This document shows, one piece after another, positions 57,318 to 64,000 of a stretch of 64,000 nucleotides of DNA. The notes under the pieces were generated by a model. It did no database searches and was not told the DNA's origin. It worked only from the letters and a program-made list of their open reading frames with translations. Position 1 is the first letter of the stretch. Each line of letters begins with the position of its first letter. Source of the DNA: Micromussa lordhowensis (lineage: Eukaryota; Cnidaria; Anthozoa; Scleractinia; Lobophylliidae); NCBI GenBank assembly GCA_964020085.1, contig OZ026608.1:14538979-14602978 (forward strand), given 5' to 3'. The position numbers were made by a program, and so were the translations under genes.

Positions 57318-60300
57318 TTGACCAACTGACTGGCTGACTGAGTGACCTACTGACTGACTGGCTGGCTGGCTGGCTGACTGACTGACTGACTGACTGACTG
57401 ACTGTCTGGCTGACTGACTGACTGGCTGGCTGACTGACTGACCTTCTGACTGACTGGCTGATTGGCTGACTGACTTACTGACCCACTGACTAACTGATTG
57501 ACCGACGAACCGGTTGATAGATTGATTGAATGAGTGATAGTTTGAAATGCATGCAAGTGTGCAGTTGAATATTGCAATATGTTGGTTAATATGCTATAGG
57601 ATGGAGATGAAAGCACAGCCACTCTGATGAGAGCCAAGCTGGAGAGTGCTATAGGCTCTGTTTTGCACAAGAACCAAGTCTGGTTTCACACAGGAATTTC
57701 ACGTGAAGAAGCCGAAAGAAGGCTTAATGTGTTGGGATGTCAGAGTGGAATGTTCCTTATACGTGAAAAAGACCCTGGCTTTGTACTTGGTCTCTGCTAT
57801 GAAGGCGCTGTGGTTCACTACTTGTTTGACGTAGACCAACTGGAAAGGTTGTCAATTAAATCTGGTCCCAAGTTTGACAACCTGATGTTGGCTGTTGACC
57901 ATTATTCCCAGAGAGAGGATGGCCTTCTATGTAAGCTACGAGATCCATGTAATGTTGAATTGTTTGAAGGAAAGCTGAGACGGACTTCCGTTGGAACTCG
58001 CCCACGCAGTGTTGTTGATCAAGATTTGAGAACTGCTACTAATAGACCACCTAGTAGGTCGTTTAATGAAACCAATCCATTTGCCTCAAATCCATTCCTT
58101 CAAGGGGCCACTGCTAGTGTTCCAGATATACTACATGGAGGTAGGTGAAACTCGGTAGTGTAATTAATGTAAAAAGACCATTCTCATATTGAGAGAGATG
58201 AGAGCCGCAAATGTTTTAATTACTGGGGGGGTGACAGGAAAAAATGTAATGGGCAGCGTAAAAGCATTCAAAAAAGATGAATAACTTTAAAAAACGCATA
58301 GTTACCCCTACATGTTATGTTATGAAATGGAAGTGGCAATAATTCAACACATGATTAGTTTCTAGTTGTGAGGAAAAGCTATTTAGACTGTATTTTAGCT
58401 GAACCAGAGGAAGGGTATCAGAGACACTAAAAACACTGTTGCAACGATTATTTTCATTATGAAAAACATACCAAAAATGGTTTTTATGTTAACATTTACA
58501 GTGTACTGCATGTAGTCTTGAGATCTTTATCAATGTGTTTGCTTTTCTATACATAAAATTTATGTGAATTCTAAGGAAATCTGTAAAGAAGTATCCTTTC
58601 CTACTTTTTTTTCAGAAAAATGTTGAGGTCAGCATTTTTGTTGAGATTCAAGGCTAATTACCTAAAAAATAAAAAGTGTGGCTACCCCCACTTTTCTTTG
58701 TGGATTCCAATAGCCCTTGCAAAGATCTACTTTTTCCACATGGTCCTAATCTGGCACAAAAACCTTTGTATTTAGCACTGGCACCTCTTCAACTGTCATT
58801 ATTCATTTCTTGCTAGTTCCCAGTTCTCCACCAAGAAATCCACCTCCACCAATTCCCAGTTTTCCTCCAACAGCTTCAAACAGAATGCCAGCCTGTCCCC
58901 CACGCCTACCCCCAAGACCTATCGCACATTCGCCTGTCAGTCCAGGGAGGGGTCCTGCCCCTCCGCCAAGCCCCACTCCTGCAACTGCTGGCGCTACAGG
59001 TGGACGCTCAGCATCAGGTAATGAAAGTTGATTACCTTGTTATAAATCCCCAACTTCCATTTGATTTTCATTATCAGTGCTTTCAATAAGATTTGAAGTA
59101 GGTGGCTACATCTACCTTGGAACAGCATCTGCCAGAGTAATATGAGAAGCCCAGGAGAATTTCTCTCTGGAGAATTTTTAAAAGTTAAATATATACCTAC
59201 AGGATACCTGTCAGAGCTCCAACAGGTGCTGGGTCATATTGAACTTTAGCACTGCATTATAAACATGTTACATCCATGTACATGTATTACATGTCAATAA
59301 ATGATGACAACACATGTTTAGTTACAAAATAGAAGAAAGTAAATATTAGTAATAAATTGTAGGCATACAAGACCATTATGGCAGTTAAATTCTCCCAGAA
59401 TAACTATTTAAAGAAGCTTGTCTAGTTGGGTGACTGATCTCACATATCAAAGGAAAAACCTAAAAGGTAAATATATCCAAAGTAAATAGGCCTTCTGATG
59501 TTATCATGGTTGCAGAAATAGCACACAAGTCAAGTCCTAATAAACCATGTACATGTACATGTGTTACATGTAAATACAAAAACAACTGAAATGCAAAATA
59601 CTTTTCAACTCTCATGAATTAAAACCCACTCTAACTGCATACATACAGTGTACATTACAAATTCATAACTGACAGTCATTAATACCAATTATTATTGTAT
59701 CCAAGGCTGCAAATCATTCACAGTACAGTGTACATGTATGTTTTTATCGTGAAAGCTGTGTAATGTGCTGCCCCATAAGAATTTTTTTCGCTGTTTTTCA
59801 ATCCATGTGTACAATAATATGACTTTGTTCTTCATCAGGTGCAAGTGCTTCTAGAGGTGCGACTTTTGAGGCCATTTATGATAGTGTGAAAATGAAGAAA
59901 AGCTCTTTTTACTTCAATCAGTTTAAAGATGTTCAAACCCGAAAGCTGAGAAGTGAAAATTTGAAACTGGAGAAAGAACTGGGTATGTTTTAAATACTGA
60001 GTGTAATAGTTTTACTGAATGCATAAAACTAAGTACATGTAAGTAAAATAAAATTTAAAAAAAAAAAACAGGGAGGTCCAATGTAAGTAATAGGAACCTT
60101 TAGATCGGAGGATGAGGATGACTACGAGTACGAGTTTTCCGTACTGAGCATGTGCATACATGTAAGGTTTGGAGGCCGACATTTTTCGAAGTGCGCGTGC
60201 TCAGAACAGGAAACTCGTACTCGTAGTCGTCCTCGTCCTCTGATCTAAAGGTCCCTAATGGTAATGGGACTGAGTGGAGTCCAAGTCAGTCTGTAATCAT

Positions 60301-63300
60301 ACTAGTGATAACAAACTTGGATGACCTGCAGCGGGAGTCCAATTTGTTTGTCACAAGGTTAGTATGATTACAGTACAGACCAAATTGGACGACACAAAGT
60401 CTTATTACCAATTAATCATAAAAATTACAATTTCGGAGAAAAGAAGAATAGCCAAGTTATGAAAGAAAAGGGAAAATTTGCATTAAAATCCTGATAAAGG
60501 AGGAGTAAAAAAAAAGAATGGATAAAACTGTTGTGGAAGGTGAGGGAAAAGATTGAAAAAAATGAAAATATTGTTTGTTTAAGCAGGCTGTGGGGTCTTT
60601 TAAGCTCTTCTGGCATTGCACTTTCACAAAAAAAAAATGAGGAGCTGTTCTCTCTGTTGACCTTTTCATGCTACCCATGTCTTCCACCCATGAGGTCAGC
60701 AGTTTGTGTAGGAGTGTTGATCAACGGGAGATGATACATGTACATGTATGTCCAGCAGTCGCAGTTATAGCACATTCAGGGACTATTCAACTGTACTTAC
60801 AGTACAGATCGGAGAAGAATCCGAGTTTAATTTCATGAAAATTACTGTTTCCGTTGATAACTCTCTGCTTAATTGGAAGTCACCATTGGCCAAAAATTTG
60901 GTTCATTAAAAAATGTTTTTTAATCCCCCATTTTTGATCGTCTGTTTCCATGCCTTTTTACCTTCAATTCATTTGGAATTACTTGATGATTTTTTTTTTT
61001 TCATGTACAGGTCATGGAAATTTCGGCTCTGTTCTCAAGGGGGAATACACTAAAGGAAATGGAGAGAAGATTCCAGTAGCTGTCAAGAAACTCAAATCTG
61101 AAGAAATGAACAATCCAAAGGTACGTGTTAACAGCAGGCTGCGGCAAAGATAATAGACCAGTCAGAATAGGGTTAAAGTCACTACAAAATTATGTGCTTG
61201 CATCTGTAACAGGGAGTAACTGGTAATTATATTTCAAAAGGTGGATAATATAATATTCATTTTCTTTGTTAATACAAATGAAGCATTCTGTATTTAAGCA
61301 ATAGAACACTTTTACTGTGTTTTCATACATGTAACCTCATCTAAATACGAGGAGGGTTGGAATAATTCGAGACAGTTAATGCAAACCCAAGACATAGTCA
61401 AGGGTTTGCTTAACTTTCGAGAATTCTCCCAGACCCTGAGTGTTTAGATGAAGCTATGAAAACATGGAAAAAGTGCTCTTTTGCTTTTACTACATCATTT
61501 TCAAAAATATGTGCGAATCTAAAACGTCACAATCGTGTTTATATATTCTCATCTAAACACACCTATCAACCAGTGAGAGCGCATTATTTTGTGAGTAATA
61601 GTTTAATATATAATAAATTATATGAAAATTAGCTCTTGTTTTCTTTGTTTTGTTCCAGTCGGAAATTTTGCATGAAGCTGAAGTTATGATGAAATTGGAC
61701 CATCAGAATATCGTCAGGATTATAGGTACATCTATTGCATAGTTCATTTAACTGTACTTAATCTGAAGTGATACATGAACTCAGTAAGATACATCATGTA
61801 CTATCGATGTGGTAGTGCTACTTGATCCAGAGTTTAAGTTCAATACAATGTATATACAAGTGAAAGCGAATACAACACCGTAAAAACAGAATTATAAATA
61901 AATGGACTTAAAACCTAAACAGTTGGCTTGGTCACGTCTGTTGACTGGGTTTAGAAACGCTTCATAAAGCTCTTCTTGAGCACAAGGTATGATAGCCCAG
62001 TTCTTGCCCGGAGAGCGTAGCGTTTTGCGTGAGAGCATAGCGTTGCGTAAGTAAGTAAGTAAAAGTAAGTAAGTAAGTAAAACCTTTATTCTAGTGTCGA
62101 TGTATTTAGCCTAGATAGACTAATTGGGGACACACACACAAAAAAAATATATGCTACTTATGAAATTAAAATATTTACAAGAAAATGATTAAAATTAAAG
62201 AATATGGGAGATCCTATATAGCTTATGTACGAGATAAAATTTAAAATTTAAAGAATAAAATAACTCTATTGATTACAAAGATTACAGCAATTGCTGTTAT
62301 TAGTTAAAAGGTCGGCCAGGTTCAGTTTTCTTATTTTGTTTATAAAAGCATGTAAACTGGGCGAATCTCTTTGATTGTCAGTAAGTTTTGACCATAAGAA
62401 TGGCCCGAGATATCTAACAGAATGCTTGCCATAACGTATAGTTTCAAAACGTGGTAATACAAAGTCACTATTTCGTAGCGAGTGTGTAGAGACTTTGCGG
62501 ACAAATAGTTCAGACACGCAGTAAGGTACAAGACCATGTTTGACTTTGTACATAAGTGCTGTAATATCCTGAAGCCGTCTATTATATAAAGAGGGTATAT
62601 CAGCACGCCTTAGAAGTTCTTCATATGTAGCAGAGTGTGATTTATATATTACCCTTAGGGCTCGTTCTTGTATTCGTTCTAACTTTCTTTTGTCCGATGA
62701 CTTGCAAAAATGCCAGATTAGATGGCAGTAAGTTAGATAAGGCAGTATAAAAGATTTATACAATGGTAGCTTGGCCTTGCAGGGTATCAAGTTTCGAAGA
62801 CGCGAGAGTACTCCAACTTTCTGGCTTGCCTTGGTACATAGTTTGCTAATATGCTCAGTGAAGTTGAGGTTTTCATCTATATGAACTCCTAATAATTTGA
62901 TTAGTTCTGTGTTCGCAATATTTAGATCGTTTATACTCAGCGTTATGTCGCTCTTGTCCTTATCGAGTTTTCGTGGATTGATGTTTAGGGACTGAAACTT
63001 GTCTGGGTTGGCCAGTAGAAAGTTATTCGAATACCATGACAATGCTTGCTGGCCCTGTGTTTTCATTCTGCATCGTACTGTTTCATGTTCCCATCCTTTG
63101 ACGTACATTTGGTGATCATCAGCATACATGGTTAAGTTTACGTCTTTGACGTGAGCTGACATATCGTTCTGGTAAATGTTCCATAGTAAGGGACCGAAAG
63201 ACGATCCTTGAGGGCATCCCCGTTCCATCTTTGTCCAGTCACTAGTAGCATCACACATTTTTACTCTGTTCAATCTTTCATCAAAAAATGATCGCATAAG

Positions 63301-63330
63301 GTTAAGAGATGGCCCCAGTTGTTGAAAGGC

Positions 63331-63365
<35 letters not shown>

Positions 63366-63701
63366 GCGGATAAGTGTTAACAAAACAATCCACGCTATCC
63401 ACTGGATAGTGATTTATCCGGTGGATAGTGTTATCCATCTTTCGAACAACCCGGGCCAGAACGCTTTTGTGCAAAATGCGGAGAAGGTCATCTACATGTA
63501 AGCAACGTAGGTGTGCAGGAAGGCCTGGAGTCAGCGCTGGATGGATTGACAAAGAGGGACATGGCAAGGTTTTATTAATATATACAGTTTATGATTTTTG
63601 GATTAAATTTCTGTGCTAGGAATATGCCAAGATCCTGTTGTTATGTTAGTGATGGAACTTGCTCCTGAAGGGCCACTCCACAAGTACCTCAAGAAACACA
63701 A
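56525..63701 (+). CDS. SYK: SYK/ZAP-70 family non-receptor tyrosine kinase, 5' part (seven coding exons)
   Basis: Start ATG at 56569 follows an in-frame TAA, in an exon that begins after ttttgcag at 56524. Coding exons: 56569-56970, 57600-58140, 58817-59017, 59839-59982, 61011-61120, 61659-61725, 63620-63701; all phases agree, about 515 codons visible. Order: SH2, linker, SH2, proline-rich interdomain B, kinase N-lobe. No ankyrin repeats lie between the SH2 domains, which separates it from the Shark/HTK16 group and places it with SYK/ZAP-70. These kinases bind doubly phosphorylated ITAM tails through the paired SH2 domains and act at the inner face of the plasma membrane. The HRD and DFG motifs lie beyond 64 kb. 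The introns are rich in repeats. Confidence 0.92.
56569..56970 (+). CDS. SYK: SYK-type exon: N-terminal SH2 domain
   Basis: Residues 1-134. W9 opens the domain (HWFHGRISRIEAEELL), GLFLLRES at 31-38 holds the phosphotyrosine-binding Arg (R36), YALSMCHNGKIIHYHI at 45-60 holds the beta-D strand with HYHI, and LVEPCN ends it near 102. The exon continues into the inter-SH2 linker (interdomain A). The start is fixed by the stop codon just upstream. Confidence 0.93.
57164..57500. repeat. (CTGA)/(CTGG) tetranucleotide array in a SYK-type intron
   Basis: About 330 bp of mixed ctga and ctgg units. The SQSV-rich open frame on the minus strand (57347-57670) is this repeat read in frame. It sits about 100 bp upstream of the acceptor of the second SH2 exon. 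Confidence 0.92.
57600..58140 (+). CDS. SYK: SYK-type exon: C-terminal SH2 domain and start of interdomain B
   Basis: Residues 135-315. After a 27-residue linker tail (DGDESTATLMRAKLES), W162-F-H begins SH2 number two; GMFLIREK at 184-191 has the binding Arg (R189), VVHYLFDVD follows, and the domain ends near LCKLRDPCN (about 252). The rest is serine/arginine/proline-rich (TRPRSVV, NRPPSRSF, TNPFASNPF). Both SH2 domains keep their critical arginines, so paired ITAM binding is expected. Confidence 0.93.
58817..59017 (+). CDS. SYK: SYK-type exon: proline-rich interdomain B
   Basis: 67 residues, nearly half proline: SSPPRNPPPPIPSFPPTA, PPRLPPRPIAHSP, GPAPPPSPTPATAG. Several PxxP cores with nearby Arg (PPRLPPRP) look like SH3 ligands. 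Vertebrate SYK interdomain B is not this proline-rich. Bordered by gctag and gtaatg with matching phase. Confidence 0.85.
59839..59982 (+). CDS. SYK: SYK-type exon: end of interdomain B with candidate regulatory tyrosine
   Basis: 48 residues: GATFEAIYDSVKMKKSS, FYFNQFKDVQTRKLRSENLK, LEKELG. The AIYDSV tyrosine sits where SYK/ZAP-70 have regulatory tyrosines just before the kinase (the YDS context is shared). The final LEKELG leads into the glycine loop of the next exon. Confidence 0.85.
60091..60255. repeat. Fold-back MITE, arms of about 60 bp
   Basis: ggaacctttagatcggagga + tgaggatgactacgagtacg on the left is mirrored by cgtactcgtagtcgtcctcg ... gatctaaaggtccc on the right, in the SYK-type intron. 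Confidence 0.8.
60262..60412. mobile_element. Small fold-back MITE, copy 2
   Basis: Same family as 43712-43858: gggactgagtggagtccaa, tctgtaatcatac.agtgataacaaa on the left and atgattacag...gaccaaattgg on the right. Immediately follows the fold-back at 60091. Confidence 0.72.
61011..61120 (+). CDS. SYK: SYK-type exon: kinase glycine loop and VAVK lysine
   Basis: GHGNFGSVLKGEY is the nucleotide-binding loop (G-x-G-x-F-G, residues 430-435) and PVAVKKLK holds the ATP-orienting lysine (K455). Bordered by tacag and gtacgt. The frame running past 61120 into the intron is not coding. Confidence 0.93.
61659..61725 (+). CDS. SYK: SYK-type exon: kinase helix C
   Basis: 22 codons: SEILHEAEVMMKLDHQNIVR then II-G. 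The glutamate in HEAEVM (about residue 472) is the helix C Glu that pairs with K455. Too short to show as an ORF, but acceptor ttccag, donor gtacat and phase all fit. Confidence 0.92.
62044..63297 (-). mobile_element. 5'-truncated non-LTR retrotransposon (CR1/L2/jockey-like RT) in a SYK-type intron
   Basis: Minus-strand frame of 343 residues, intact to its stop at 62266: GCPQGSSFGPLLWNIY (motif B), LTMYADDHQMYV (catalytic YADD), LLGVHIDENLNFTEHI (motif E region), then the C-terminal thumb typical of the jockey/CR1/L2 group. The endonuclease and motif A side are missing. The 3' UTR ends in a (TTAC)n tail at 62085-62044. Inserted antisense to the host gene. The undamaged remaining frame suggests a recent insertion. 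Confidence 0.88.
63312..63460. mobile_element. Fold-back MITE with ggataacgctatccaccgga motif
   Basis: cccagttgttgaaaggctgg + ataacgctatccaccggata on the left mirrors tatccggtggatagtgttat ... cgaacaacccggg on the right, about 145 bp. It lies directly against the truncated 5' end of the non-LTR element, so it may have been the insertion site or part of it. Confidence 0.8.
63620..63701 (+). CDS. SYK: SYK-type exon: kinase hinge region
   Basis: GICQDPVVMLVMELAPEGPL, then HKYLKKHK. MLVMELA is the beta5 strand and hinge with Met as gatekeeper, as in SYK/ZAP-70; EGPLHKYL is helix D (human SYK has a closely similar stretch). Donor gtaagc at 63702. The gene continues past the window. Confidence 0.93.
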
Positions 63702-64000
63702 GTAAGCTTTAGTATCGTACATGTATAGTACTGTAACTTTCAAGGTAACAGGTCGTGTTTGACGACAAGCAAGTGCCGTTTTTAGCAACTTGGGTACATG
63801 CATCCCGTCAAAGTTTTCCAATTCATTAGGAGCTATGAGAAAGAAAACAACGTCAAATTGTTCTCTCTTGGTTGTTACATCTATTTTATACACACTTTGG
63901 CGGCTACATGTAATTTAATTTTGAAATCCAGAGCTCTAGATATGTTTACAGCTGGCTCAATCGTTGTGTAAGTTTTCTCTACGAACGAAAAAAAAAAGAA

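Noticed and set aside
57347..57670. SQSV-repeat protein ORF
   Set aside because: Direct translation of the (CTGA)n tetranucleotide array on the non-gene strand.

Overview
The window looks like nuclear DNA of an anthozoan cnidarian, probably a stony coral. The evidence is AT-rich intron-bearing genes with GT-AG junctions, Penelope-like elements with GIY-YIG tails, several tRNA-derived SINE families, many fold-back and MITE-like repeats, an orphan rhodopsin-type receptor, and a SYK-type kinase with two SH2 domains. Nothing points to a bacterial or plasmid origin; the species cannot be named from sequence alone.

Layout. 0-3.4 kb: a TTAA-flanked MITE and an AT-rich, decayed virus-like stretch (a two-helix membrane ORF and a broken late-transcription-factor-like gene interrupted by a Penelope fragment). 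3.6-8 kb: two damaged Penelope-like elements, one with an internal inversion. 8-14.8 kb: repeats around one intact single-exon class A GPCR gene (minus strand). 14.9-30.8 kb: three tandem copies of a 4.5-5.8 kb unit. Copies 2 and 3 carry private insertions whose empty sites can be read in the sister copies. The array ends directly against a broken fragment of the same GPCR family.

32.6-53.0 kb (minus strand): a gene I could assemble into 16 phase-consistent exons encoding about 630 residues. Its C-terminal half is unmistakably KAT14/CSRP2BP, the second acetyltransferase of the ATAC chromatin complex. Its introns are full of SINEs, fold-backs and MITEs, including a SINE split by a BED-finger element. 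A 34-bp minisatellite starts about 40 bp past its stop codon.

53.0-64 kb (plus strand): a 0.3 kb CCAAT/TATA-bearing interval separates KAT14 from what may be the divergent start of a SYK/ZAP-70 family tyrosine kinase gene. Seven coding exons of the kinase gene (SH2, SH2, proline-rich linker, N-lobe of the kinase) lie in the window; the catalytic and activation loops lie beyond 64 kb. Its last visible intron holds a 5'-truncated non-LTR retrotransposon and a MITE. A 1.3 kb TTAA-flanked element carrying a small basic ORF sits upstream of the first coding exon.

The host genes have separate jobs: chromatin acetylation, phosphotyrosine signalling and ligand sensing. The best candidates for something undescribed are the virus-like remnant at the left edge, the TTAA element with its 87-residue ORF, and the tandem 5 kb array with readable insertion history. 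All splice and repeat boundaries were read by eye and could be off by a few bases.
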